In this document: piece by piece, positions 49,698-57,315 of the stretch
How positions within the stretch are numbered: position 1 is the first letter of the stretch
How the letters are laid out: each line of letters opens with the position of its first letter
Assembly (NCBI GenBank): GCA_036388475.1
Contig: DASVRT010000021.1
Coordinates: 62,001 to 126,000, forward strand
Direction: 5' to 3'
Length of the DNA: 64,000 nucleotides
DNA from: JALZHR01 sp036388475
GTDB taxonomy: Bacteria; Acidobacteriota; Blastocatellia; Pyrinomonadales; Pyrinomonadaceae
Translations under genes and position numbers: made by a program
The notes under the pieces: generated by a model
What the model was told of the DNA's origin: nothing
Seen by the model: the letters and a program-made list of their open reading frames with translations, nothing else
The model's database searches: none

Positions 49698-50300
49698 ATG
49701 ATTAAAAAACTTACATTTCTACTATTCGTTTTCACCTTTGCCGGTCTGGCGCAGGCAAACGCTCAAACCATCGTCGCGCCCGAAAAACAAGCCGCGATAA
49801 AAGAACTGGTCGCGATAATTCAAGCCGACAATAAAGTCGAAGATTTGGTTCAGATGATGTCCGCCCAGATGCAGGTGACCAGCAAGACAATCTTTAAGGC
49901 GCTGCTCGACGAGCGAACGGATTTAACCGCGGCGGAAAGAAAGTCGCTCGAAGACGCTTTCGCCGCCAGCCAGAACGAATCAGCCCGGCGTTACCAGGAA
50001 AAGTTTGCGCAAAAGCTCGATTTGAAAGCGATAATGGAAGAAACCTCAATCGCCATCTACGACAAGCATTACACGCTGGAAGAAGTCCGCGACCTGACAG
50101 CTTTTTACAAATCGCCGACCGGACAAAAATCACTCCGGCTGATGCCCGCGATAATGTCCGATTCGATGCAGGCAATGCAGGATAAACTCCTGCCGAAAAT
50201 TCCCGTCATCATCCGCGAAATCGAGGAAGACATCCGCCGCGAAGCCGAAGAAAAAATAAACGCCAAAAAACCGCGCGCCAAAAAACCCGCCGCCGAATAA
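49698..50300 (+). CDS. DUF2059 secreted protein
   Basis: 200 residues with a signal peptide (LTFLLFVFTFAGLAQANA) and a helical DUF2059 domain. Typical are the long Gln/Lys helices, the AIMEETSIAIYDKHYTLEEV segment and FYKSPTGQKSLRLMPAIM. The tail is Lys/Ala/Pro-rich (KPRAKKPAAE). The function of the family is unknown; probably periplasmic. Followed by a GCCGGACTG / CAGTCCGGC hairpin and T-run near 50364-50395 that looks like a terminator. Confidence 0.88.
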   Translation: MIKKLTFLLFVFTFAGLAQANAQTIVAPEKQAAIKELVAIIQADNKVEDLVQMMSAQMQVTSKTIFKALLDERTDLTAAERKSLEDAFAASQNESARRYQEKFAQKLDLKAIMEETSIAIYDKHYTLEEVRDLTAFYKSPTGQKSLRLMPAIMSDSMQAMQDKLLPKIPVIIREIEEDIRREAEEKINAKKPRAKKPAAE

Positions 50301-50363
50301 TCAGGCGCCCGACGAAAGACGAAATCCTTTCTTTCCGCTTTATCTTCCGTAAATCGCGAAAAA

Positions 50364-50396
50364 GCCGGACTGCCTGCACAGTCCGGCTTTTTCTTT
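50364..50396 (+). terminator. Hairpin terminator after the DUF2059 gene
   Basis: AAAAGCCGGACTG and CAGTCCGGCTTTTTC form a perfect stem with a short loop (CCTGCA) and trailing T-run, about 65 bases after the stop. Confidence 0.8.
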
Positions 50397-50518
50397 TATC
50401 TTTCCTCTGGAATTCGATTTATTTTTTCTTTCCGGGAAACATATTTACGTATTTGCCTGCTTCGTGTTTCTCGGCGGTTTCTGCTTATTTTTCGTTTACA
50501 GCCTCTCGAAAGCAAAAA

Positions 50519-51682
50519 TTAATATTTGCCGCCCGAAACGCTTGTTTTCAGATTCATAAGACTCGAAGAATCGGCGTAGAAATCGAGCGAGTCGAAATCT
50601 TCCTGCACCGACAGGACGCGAATCGCCTCGGTGAAGACGTAGCGTTTGCTTCTGACCTCGAAGATATAAGTTTCTCCGACCGTCACGCCTTCGAAGCGGT
50701 AATAACCGAACGCGTTGGAGCGCGCCGTGCGGACATTGCCGGTATTGTCATACATCAGCATCTGCGCGTTGGCGAGCGGCGAGCCGGAAGGCGAGTAAAT
50801 GCGCCCGCCGATATTGGCGGCAGCGGCGGTCGGCGCGAAAGGTCCGAGGATAACGTTATTGACGCCGATCCACTCGTCGGGTCCGGCGGCGTTGGAAGTA
50901 ATAAGTCTGACCTGCACCTGCGGTTGATTGTTGACCGCCGCGGGAAGCGCCACAAATCTCGTCGTGGTTCTGCCTGAGATATTCGGTCCGTCGGTCGCGT
51001 CCGCAATGTATCCCGTCGGAACGTTGACGAAAGGTCCGCTCTCGCCGATTCTGTATTGCAGGGCAATCTGCGAAACCGACGAGTTGTTGCCGGCGTCCAC
51101 GTCGCGGACGCGATAGCTCATATTAATGCCGGTGCGCCCGGTAGTCTTGATGTAAAACACCATATACGGATTATCCGCCTGCACGTTGCCCTGAAATCCG
51201 TAGCAGATGTTGTTGGCGTCGGGCGCGCGGTCGAATTCAGCCAAGCCTCCGTTGTTGACGGCGCTCGTGTTGCCTTTATTCGCCTGGATATAAGTGTCGG
51301 CGGTCAAAGGAAGCGGAAAACCGGCTCCGGTTTCCGTGCCGGTGACGGTTTGCGGGTCGACGCCCTCGGCGGCAAGGTCATCGCCGCGATAGCCCTGGAC
51401 GTGCGGAACATTGCTCCAATCGTGGTTGGAAGAAATGATGTCGGCACTCGCCGGGTCGGCGGTCAGGGACAGCGAAAGATTACCGCTCGAAAAATCGTAA
51501 TAAGTGCTGCTGGCGGAAACGGATGTGCCGAGCGAAAAACGCTCCGGCAAGACATCGCCGTTTCCGCCGAAAGGCAGCGGCAAAGTAAAACCGAAAAATA
51601 AAACGAAAACTAAACACAAAGCGACAAAAAAACTCGCCCCCTTCTGCACGAATGCAGATTTACCTAATAAAGTTTTGTGCAT
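50519..51682 (-). CDS. Secreted surface protein with carboxypeptidase-regulatory-like domain
   Basis: 387 residues: an unusually long N-terminal region with a signal anchor (FFVALCLVFVLFFGFTLPLP), a beta-rich middle (about 60-280), and a C-terminal CarboxypepD_reg-like Ig fold (GGRIYSPSGSPLANAQMLMY, YRFEGVTVGETYIFEV). Such domains occur in many surface and TonB-linked proteins. No enzymatic motif. Function unknown, probably cell surface. Confidence 0.75.
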   Translation of the reverse strand: MHKTLLGKSAFVQKGASFFVALCLVFVLFFGFTLPLPFGGNGDVLPERFSLGTSVSASSTYYDFSSGNLSLSLTADPASADIISSNHDWSNVPHVQGYRGDDLAAEGVDPQTVTGTETGAGFPLPLTADTYIQANKGNTSAVNNGGLAEFDRAPDANNICYGFQGNVQADNPYMVFYIKTTGRTGINMSYRVRDVDAGNNSSVSQIALQYRIGESGPFVNVPTGYIADATDGPNISGRTTTRFVALPAAVNNQPQVQVRLITSNAAGPDEWIGVNNVILGPFAPTAAAANIGGRIYSPSGSPLANAQMLMYDNTGNVRTARSNAFGYYRFEGVTVGETYIFEVRSKRYVFTEAIRVLSVQEDFDSLDFYADSSSLMNLKTSVSGGKY

Positions 51683-51782
51683 ATTCTTATCCTTTGTAGA
51701 AATTGAAATAAAAAAAGAATTGTTGAAAGTAGAAATCGTGGGACGATTTAGCAGATAGAAAACACTACTGAAAGCGAGTGTC

Positions 51783-52316
51783 TTAAATATCGCAGCAATT
51801 GATGGATTTTAGTTGGGATAAATGAAAGTCGGTTTTTGAAATTCGATTTGAAGATATTTGTTTTCGAAAAACAAAAGCTATCACCGGAAATATAATGTCA
51901 GAAATTTCATTAAAATACAAGAAACTTGATAAAAAATGTTAAACCGCCCGGCGAAAACACTGGAAAGAAAGCAGATGCGGCGGAAATCGACGCGTCGAGA
52001 GGCAAAATTTCCAAAGAAAAAGCGGAGAAAAGCGAAATCAAATCCAAATCCGCAGACGCCGTCTTAAAAATTGATTTACTGAACAATTATTCGTCTTTGG
52101 CGAGAGCCGCCTGAATCCGATTGAGGCGTTAAGATATGAATAGCAAGAAAGAGGATTCACCACAAGAACCGAAGGAATACAAAGGAAATTCAAACAGGGC
52201 AGACAGAATAATCAAGTTAAAAGACTTTTCTTATCTGAGTTAATCCGTGTATCTTTCTTAGTGTTCTTTGTGTCTTTGCGGTGAAGAATATTTGTGTCGA
52301 ATATTAAAGGAGAAAC
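51783..52316. other. Long intergenic region, no confident gene
   Basis: 534 bases between divergent genes. A 62-codon Lys/Glu/Ser-rich frame at 51926 is possible but unsupported, and its DNA shows a weak 21-base periodicity. The right part (52150-52300) has ACCACAAGAACCGAAGGAAT facing GTGTTCTTTGTGTCTTTGCG, one more copy of the widespread intergenic repeat type. AAAGGAGAAAC at 52306-52316 is the ribosome site of the YbjQ gene. Confidence 0.5.
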
Positions 52317-52649
52317 ATGATTGTTACAACCGGAAACGAAGTGGAAATGGGCAGAATCGTTCAATATTTGGGTGTCGTGCGCGGCATCGTCGTGCGCAGT
52401 CCGAGCATCGGGCAGGGAATTGTCGGCGGGCTGAAGTCGATTATCGGCGGAAACATCGAGGAATTCTCGCAGGTTTGCGAGGCGGCGCGCCTCGAAGCCT
52501 TTAACCGGATGCTCAAGCAGGCACACGAAATCGGCGCGGACGCCGTTATCGGGATGCGCTACGATGCGACCGAATTCAGCCAGTCGGCGACCGAAGTTCT
52601 GGCTTACGGAACGGCGGTTAAACTAGTGAACAAAGAAGACGAGAACTGA
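52317..52649 (+). CDS. YbjQ/UPF0145 family heavy-metal-binding-like protein
   Basis: 110 residues of the YbjQ family (DUF74), which forms a pentameric ring fold. Recognised by VTTGNEVEMGRIVQYLGVVR (start), RSPSIGQGI, AARLEAFNRMLKQAHEIGAD and GMRYDATEFS. A metal or ligand role has been proposed but not proven. ATG 52317 with AGGAGAAAC. Its TGA stop lies inside the AGTTCTC-type palindrome that follows (DEN then stop). Confidence 0.9.
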   Translation: MIVTTGNEVEMGRIVQYLGVVRGIVVRSPSIGQGIVGGLKSIIGGNIEEFSQVCEAARLEAFNRMLKQAHEIGADAVIGMRYDATEFSQSATEVLAYGTAVKLVNKEDEN

Positions 52650-52710
52650 GAACTGAGAATTGAGAACGGAAGATATTCATTCTTAATTCGCACTTCTCAG
52701 TTCTCAGTTA
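52641..52710. repeat. AGTTCTC-type palindromic element carrying two stop codons
   Basis: Left arm: tandem GAGAACT (52641-52668). Right arm: CTTCTCAGTTCTCAGTTA. The YbjQ stop (52647-52649) is in the left arm and the stop of the convergent gene (52708-52710) in the right arm. The loop GGAAGATATTCATTC resembles the loop of the element at 1051 in reverse. Confidence 0.85.
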
Positions 52711-53838
52711 AGGAAGAAACGAGCCTTTGCCGTTGCGCCCGATGCGCATATTGACGAGCCAGTCGAGCCAGCGATATTTCAAGGCTTTCGGCGCGAGATG
52801 CTCGGTGATGGCAAAGGCTTCGTGGCGCGAGCCGTCGGGACATTTTATTTCCGTCTCGCTCAGGAATCGCAGGTAAAAGAAGCTCGCGTCAATCAATTTG
52901 GTTTGGCGGACGGAAAATTTAACGTCTCCGGCGGTCGAAAAATTTAATGACTTCGGGTATTTCATCCCGAATATGTTGCGCGCGTAATCGGCTTCTTCGC
53001 AGTCGGCGTCGCTTGCTTTCAGCTCGCCGTTTTTGATGAGAAAAAGCTTGGTCGTCGGTTTCGCGCCCGCTTCCTTATAACGGTAAAAAACCGCCGTCGC
53101 ATCGGTAAAATGCGCGCGTCCCCATTGCCAGTCCTGCACGGTTTCCGCCAGCCAGCGCGCGTCCGTGTTGTGGTCGTGATAACCCGTGCCGCGAAAATGA
53201 TGAACGTCTTTCAGCCTGCCTTTACTTTGAAAAACTTCGATTTTTCCCGTAACGTCCGAACGCGGCGCAACCAGATTCCAGTTGTGTGAATTCGCCTGGG
53301 GCGCAAAGTCCTGTTCCGGCAGAAAATCGCTCTCAATCGAAAGCCATTCGAGCCTCGCTTTTAATTTATAATTTTTGCGCAGGGTCGCGTTGATTTTTAA
53401 AAGATAGCCCGAACCGTAAGGCGCGGTTTCAAATTTGAATTCGTTTTCGCCCAATCTACAAGCCGGAGTTTTCTCGTCGCCGAAAAACTGTTCGGGCGGA
53501 AACTCGTTAATCGCGCGGTAAAGCGGCTTGCCGTCCTTGTAATAAATAAAAACCAGCGCCGGAAAACGCGGCGGATTGCGGATTGCGGATTGCGGATTGC
53601 CGCTCTCGACACTCGCGCTCGCCGTCCGGCTTTCAATCAACTTATTGTAGCGCGGCGAAAAGATGAAATTGTCGAGAAAAATCACGACAATCGCCTCGCG
53701 CCCGTCGTCGGAAAGCGCGTCGAAATACCACCATTCGTAACCGCGCGCGTCGCGCTTCGGATGCCAGACGTCCGCCGCGATGCTTGACGAATAGGAAAAT
53801 TTTTCAGGCAGAACCTGTTCTGTCGTTGCCGTCGCCAT
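52708..53838 (-). CDS. Carotenoid 1,2-hydratase/AttH-like (lipocalin-type) protein
   Basis: 376 residues resembling CrtC/AttH beta-barrel proteins. Signs: a start near WHPKRDARGYEWWYFDALSD, GYHDHNTDARWLAETVQDWQ and HNWNLVAPRSDVTG, which are aromatic and His-rich sequences of this fold. CrtC hydrates carotenoid end groups; other relatives have unknown function. Because a phytoene/squalene synthase lies in this window, a carotenoid role is possible but not shown. A tract of SGNPQSAIRNPP is encoded by GCGGATT repeats (53571-53600). Confidence 0.8.
   Translation of the reverse strand: MATATTEQVLPEKFSYSSSIAADVWHPKRDARGYEWWYFDALSDDGREAIVVIFLDNFIFSPRYNKLIESRTASASVESGNPQSAIRNPPRFPALVFIYYKDGKPLYRAINEFPPEQFFGDEKTPACRLGENEFKFETAPYGSGYLLKINATLRKNYKLKARLEWLSIESDFLPEQDFAPQANSHNWNLVAPRSDVTGKIEVFQSKGRLKDVHHFRGTGYHDHNTDARWLAETVQDWQWGRAHFTDATAVFYRYKEAGAKPTTKLFLIKNGELKASDADCEEADYARNIFGMKYPKSLNFSTAGDVKFSVRQTKLIDASFFYLRFLSETEIKCPDGSRHEAFAITEHLAPKALKYRWLDWLVNMRIGRNGKGSFLP
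53571..53600. repeat. In-frame GCGGATT heptamer insertion in the CrtC-like gene
   Basis: Four tandem GCGGATT copies, followed by CGCTCTCGACACTCGCGCTC of the CTCTCGA type. The frame is kept; the encoded peptide is Asn/Pro/Ser-rich. Confidence 0.8.
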
Positions 53839-54042
53839 CTGATTTTTGCCTCGTTAGGGAAATTTGAAAAACAAAAACCTAAAACGAAAGTTACCCGCAA
53901 ACCGGCGCAAAGTCAAAATTTTTTTTATAAAGCGGGCTTTCGCCTTATCATTAAATAACGGCAAACTTTTATTTCTTAAGTCGAATCTTTAAGATTGTTC
54001 AAGATAATCTCTCCCGATTCTTTTGAGAAGGGAAATAAAAAA

Positions 54043-54423
54043 ATGAAAATTGGAACAAAAGCGTTTTTGTTGATTTTGATTCTGGCAATCGGTCTTTTCG
54101 CCGCCGGTCTGGCGAAGCGCCTTAGCATCGGTGAGATTGAAGCAAATTCCTCGAAATATGTCGGCAAAAAAGTCACCGTCGCCGGAACGGTCGAAACCGG
54201 CTACGGCGTTTCGCTGCCGGAGATATTAATCCGCAAAGGCACGGGCGGCACTTATAAAATCGACGACGGCACGGGCGAAATCTGGGTTGTCACGCAGCGA
54301 AGCGTTCCGCAAAAAGGTGCGCGCCTCAGCGTGAAAGGCAAAATTCAAAACGGCGTGACGATTGACGGCAAAAATTACGGTCTGGTTTTATACGAGGACG
54401 ACCGGCGTTTCGAGAAAAAGTAA
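54043..54423 (+). CDS. Membrane-anchored OB-fold-like protein
   Basis: 126 residues: an N-terminal TM or signal (FLLILILAIGLFAAGLA) followed by a compact beta-rich domain with SSKYVGKKVTVAGTVETGY, the order KIDDGTGEIWVVTQ and GARLSVKGKI, which matches bacterial OB-fold proteins that bind nucleic acids or other ligands. Probably extracytoplasmic because of the leader. ATG 54043 has GAGAAGGGAAAT upstream; the longer frame adds 16 residues. Confidence 0.8.
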   Translation: MKIGTKAFLLILILAIGLFAAGLAKRLSIGEIEANSSKYVGKKVTVAGTVETGYGVSLPEILIRKGTGGTYKIDDGTGEIWVVTQRSVPQKGARLSVKGKIQNGVTIDGKNYGLVLYEDDRRFEKK

Positions 54424-54597
54424 AGCGCGCGCGCAAATGACAAACGGCGAACGGCAAGGTTAAAATCCTTGTCGTTCGCTTTTTTTGGCGGAACCGTCGG
54501 CGTTAGCGGATGGTTTACGAAAGGCGAAAGGCGAAAGGATAAATATCTTTTTCTTTGTTTCAGTTTCGCCTTTCAAGCGGGCGGTTCCGACTTTTTT

Positions 54598-55083
54598 ATG
54601 AAAACTTTAATCGAATCTTTTGAACGGCAATTTCTGCTGGTTCACGAGCGCTCGCGGGAAATCATCAATAAAACTCCGGATGAAAAATTATACTGGCAGC
54701 CGCGCGAGCGTGAAGCGCTGTTTCCGGTCAATTCCTGCGGCGAATACATTCTGCGTTCGGCGGGCGCGATTGAACAGACTTTCGGCGGCATTACGACGCG
54801 CCTCTGGGACGACCCGTTTGAATGGACTCTGCCGGAAGAGCTTTCGACCGGCGAGCTGATTTTGAATTATTTAAACGAGGTCGAAGAAGCCCGAAAAAGA
54901 GGTTTTTCGCTGTTTCGTTCGGACGAAGATTTACGCCGCGAAATGCCCGCGCCGGAAAAACTGAAAACGATTTTCGCGCTGCTTCTGGAAACAATCGCGC
55001 GCGCCGAGAATTTTCAAGGTCGCGCCGTCGCCGTTTTTCGAGAGTTTTCCGACGAGAAAATTCAAACCGGCTGGACGAAATAA
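54598..55083 (+). CDS. DinB/YfiT-like four-helix protein
   Basis: 161 residues starting MKTLIESFERQFLLVHERSR; the upstream extension of the frame is repeat-rich. Four-helix bundle of the DinB superfamily, whose members bind a metal with three His. Here the metal His are not clear (only one near the first helix), so thiol transferase activity is doubtful. Function unknown. Confidence 0.75.
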   Translation: MKTLIESFERQFLLVHERSREIINKTPDEKLYWQPREREALFPVNSCGEYILRSAGAIEQTFGGITTRLWDDPFEWTLPEELSTGELILNYLNEVEEARKRGFSLFRSDEDLRREMPAPEKLKTIFALLLETIARAENFQGRAVAVFREFSDEKIQTGWTK

Positions 55084-55149
55084 AAGTGATAGGTGATAGA
55101 AAAGAAGAATTTTCTTCCTTCTCACCTATCACTTTTCACCTATCACTTT
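55083..55149. repeat. GTGATAG-type palindromic element
   Basis: Left arm AAAGTGATAGGTGATA (55083-55098); right arm CTCACCTATCACTTTTCACC and TATCACTTT. It lies directly after the DinB-like gene. Confidence 0.8.
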
Positions 55150-55224
55150 CTGGCAAATCGAACTTTTTTGTGCGAAAATTCGTTAGCCGTAAAGACTTTC
55201 TAAAATTGTCAATTGGAGAAAAAA

Positions 55225-55767
55225 ATGCACTGTCCCCGTTGCGGTCAACAACAGGTTTCCGAAGACACACGCTTTTGTTCGCGCTGCGGCTTTCCGCTCG
55301 GACTCGTGTCGGAGATTCTGGCGCACGGCGGCGTTTTGCCGCAATTAGCCGATTTACACAATAAAAAGAAAAAATTCCTGACGCGCAAAAACGGTTTGAA
55401 AATCGGCTTAATCTGGTTTCTGCTGTTTTCTTTTCTGCTGACTCCGCTGGCGGGCATCGCCGGGTTGGAAGAAGGCGCGGGAGTTGTTGCGATTCTCGGT
55501 TTCAGCGGCGGCTTGCTGATGATGCTCGTTTCGTGGATGTTTCTGGAAAACGAGCCGAAATTTTCTCAATTTGACCCGTCTTATCAAACCAACAGTTATT
55601 TAAGCGGAAACGCCGCGCCGCAAAACGCTCTGCCGCCGCCGCAAAGCCAGCCCGTGCGGGATTTCGTTCCGCCCGCGGCGGGCGCCTGGAAAGCTCCGAA
55701 TACGGGCGAACTGGTTCCGCACAGCGTCACGGATGGCACGACCAAACTGCTTCAGAAAGAAGAGTAA
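55225..55767 (+). CDS. Zinc-ribbon membrane protein (copy 1 of a tandem pair)
   Basis: 180 residues from ATG 55225 (MHCPRCGQQQ): a zinc ribbon with CPRC and CSRC (double CxxC), a short cytoplasmic stretch, two hydrophobic segments (LIWFLLFSFLLTPLAGIAG and GVVAILGFSGGLLMMLVSW) and a Pro/Gln-rich C-terminus. The neighbour at 55779 is an obvious duplicate (EDTRFCS.CGF, DGTTKLLQKEE against ENTTKFLDEK). Function unknown. TGGAGAAAAAA is the ribosome site. Confidence 0.85.
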   Translation: MHCPRCGQQQVSEDTRFCSRCGFPLGLVSEILAHGGVLPQLADLHNKKKKFLTRKNGLKIGLIWFLLFSFLLTPLAGIAGLEEGAGVVAILGFSGGLLMMLVSWMFLENEPKFSQFDPSYQTNSYLSGNAAPQNALPPPQSQPVRDFVPPAAGAWKAPNTGELVPHSVTDGTTKLLQKEE

Positions 55768-55778
55768 AAGGAGAAAAA

Positions 55779-56333
55779 ATGTTTTGTCCAACCTGCGGTC
55801 AACGGCAAATCAGCGAAGACACGCGTTTCTGTTCCAAGTGCGGCTTTTTATTAACCGGCGTGACGGAATTAATAATTAACGGCGGCGCTTTGCCGCAGGC
55901 GCTGCCGCCGTCGAAATCGAAAAAGGATTCGCCGCGCAAAAAAGGCATCAAGCAGGGCTTGTTCGTTTTCCTGTTGTCGTTTCTGGTCGTTCCGCTTGTC
56001 GCGATATTAACGCTTGCGGTCAATGTCAGAGAGCCTTTTATGGTCGCCGTCGCGGCGATTTTGCTGACGGTCGGCGGCTTGCTGCGAATGGCTTACGCTT
56101 TGATGTTTGAATCGAACGAGCCCGGCGGCGGAATGACTGTGGAAGAAAATGCTTTCAACACGGCGCAGAATTTTCTCGGCAAAAACAAATCAGCCGCCGC
56201 GCTGCCGCCGCCGCAATCAATCCCGACCTCGACCTACGTTCCGCCGACCGCCGGCAACTGGCGCGACACAAAAGATTTAAACGCGGCGCCGAGCGTCACG
56301 GAAAACACGACGAAATTTCTGGACGAAAAATAA
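55779..56333 (+). CDS. Zinc-ribbon membrane protein (copy 2 of a tandem pair)
   Basis: 184 residues, same plan as copy 1: MFCPTCGQRQISEDTRFCSK zinc ribbon, two TM helices (LFVFLLSFLVVPLVAIL and FMVAVAAILLTVGGLLRMAY), and a Pro-rich tail with PPPQSIPTSTYVPPTAGNW. It starts 11 bases after copy 1 with GGAGAAAAA, so the pair is one operon arising from gene duplication. No enzymatic motif. Confidence 0.85.
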   Translation: MFCPTCGQRQISEDTRFCSKCGFLLTGVTELIINGGALPQALPPSKSKKDSPRKKGIKQGLFVFLLSFLVVPLVAILTLAVNVREPFMVAVAAILLTVGGLLRMAYALMFESNEPGGGMTVEENAFNTAQNFLGKNKSAAALPPPQSIPTSTYVPPTAGNWRDTKDLNAAPSVTENTTKFLDEK

Positions 56334-56345
56334 GTCGAAAATGCA

Positions 56346-56411
56346 AAACGCAAAATGCAGAGTGCAAAACGGAATTACTTCCGAATATTTTGCACTCTGC
56401 ATTTTGCGTTT
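56346..56411. repeat. Perfect 24-bp inverted repeat (GCAAAATGC type)
   Basis: 56346-56369 is the exact reverse complement of 56388-56411. The family vocabulary (AAACGCAAAATGCAGAGTGC) matches the element at 2068. It lies between convergent genes and may terminate both. Confidence 0.85.
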
Positions 56412-56425
56412 AATACGTTTTGCGT

Positions 56426-57217
56426 TTACGAGGTCGGCGTTTGTGTTGATGTCGCTCCTTTCGTGCCCTGAAAATCGTAAGTGATATAAAGATTCAGCGC
56501 GTTGTCTTTAATATCCGAGCGAACGTCTTTGACGCGCGCGCTTAAAGTGCCGTCGGTTGCCGCAATCGGCAGATTCAGCGCGATTTGCTGACCGCGCAGG
56601 ATAACAATCGGATTGACGCGCTGATTTAAAACATTCTGCACCAGCGGCGTGACCAATCCGCTGACGAGCGGATTCAAGCCGTCGAGATTGACCGTTTCGA
56701 CATTGATTTGACCGAAAACCGTTTGCTGCGCTTCGTCAAACCTGAGAGCCATATTTGCTTTCGCCCAGCCTGAAAATTCAATACACTGACCGAAAACCGT
56801 CGTGCTGCCGCTAAAGGCAAGCGGCGCGAGAATTTGATTGTTTTCCAGCCGGACTTCGGTTTTGACGCCGCTTCCTTCGGGCTTGAGCGTGATTTTTCCG
56901 TCACAGGCGCCGGATTGAAAAGCGATTTTCTCCGGCTGCAAGTTTTCCGCTTTGCCGGAATTTTCCGAAAGCTGCAACGGAAAAGACGGAGCGTTCATAT
57001 CGCGGAAAATCGTTCCGAGAACCGTGTCGAAAAATTGCTGGTTCAATACGACGCTCGCCGTGCCCGCTGCGACGCCGTTCGGGTCGGGAGCTTGAATCGG
57101 TCTGCCCGGCGGCAGCGCGCCAGCGCGCGGAACGCCGACGTAGAAATAAAAAATTCCCGCCCCGCCGATTATTAAACCCAACAACGCGCCGAGTAAAAAA
57201 GTTATTGTTTTGCTCAT
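56426..57217 (-). CDS. Membrane-anchored protein with a lipid-binding-like beta domain
   Basis: 263 residues: one N-terminal TM (FLLGALLGLIIGGAGIFYFY), a Pro/Gly linker, and an extracytoplasmic beta-rich domain (FDTVLGTIFRDM, VETVNLDGLNPLVSGLVTPL, VLNQRVNPIVILRGQQIAL) reminiscent of LmeA/DUF2993 or SMP-like lipid-binding folds. Assignment is tentative. Possibly involved in envelope lipid handling. No operon partner: a repeat element separates it from the lipoprotein gene upstream. Confidence 0.7.
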   Translation of the reverse strand: MSKTITFLLGALLGLIIGGAGIFYFYVGVPRAGALPPGRPIQAPDPNGVAAGTASVVLNQQFFDTVLGTIFRDMNAPSFPLQLSENSGKAENLQPEKIAFQSGACDGKITLKPEGSGVKTEVRLENNQILAPLAFSGSTTVFGQCIEFSGWAKANMALRFDEAQQTVFGQINVETVNLDGLNPLVSGLVTPLVQNVLNQRVNPIVILRGQQIALNLPIAATDGTLSARVKDVRSDIKDNALNLYITYDFQGTKGATSTQTPTS

Positions 57218-57225
57218 ATAAACCC

Positions 57226-57315
57226 CTTGAAAAATGCAAAGTGCAAAATGAAGAAGTCAGAAGACAGAAGATAAATTTCTACTGTCTTCCGGCTTCCGGC
57301 TTTCGCCTTTTCTCT
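57226..57315. repeat. Palindromic element (AGAAGACAG / CTTCCGG units)
   Basis: AAGTCAGAAGACAGAAGATA faces CTGTCTTCCGGCTTCCGGCT near 57281-57301; an outer CAAAGTGCAAAATG unit is of the GCAAAATGC type. It fills the gap between two minus-strand genes. Confidence 0.65.

Noticed and set aside
51926..52114. 62-codon Lys/Ser-rich frame
   Set aside because: Starts at TTG without a ribosome site, no family resemblance, and the DNA looks weakly repetitive.
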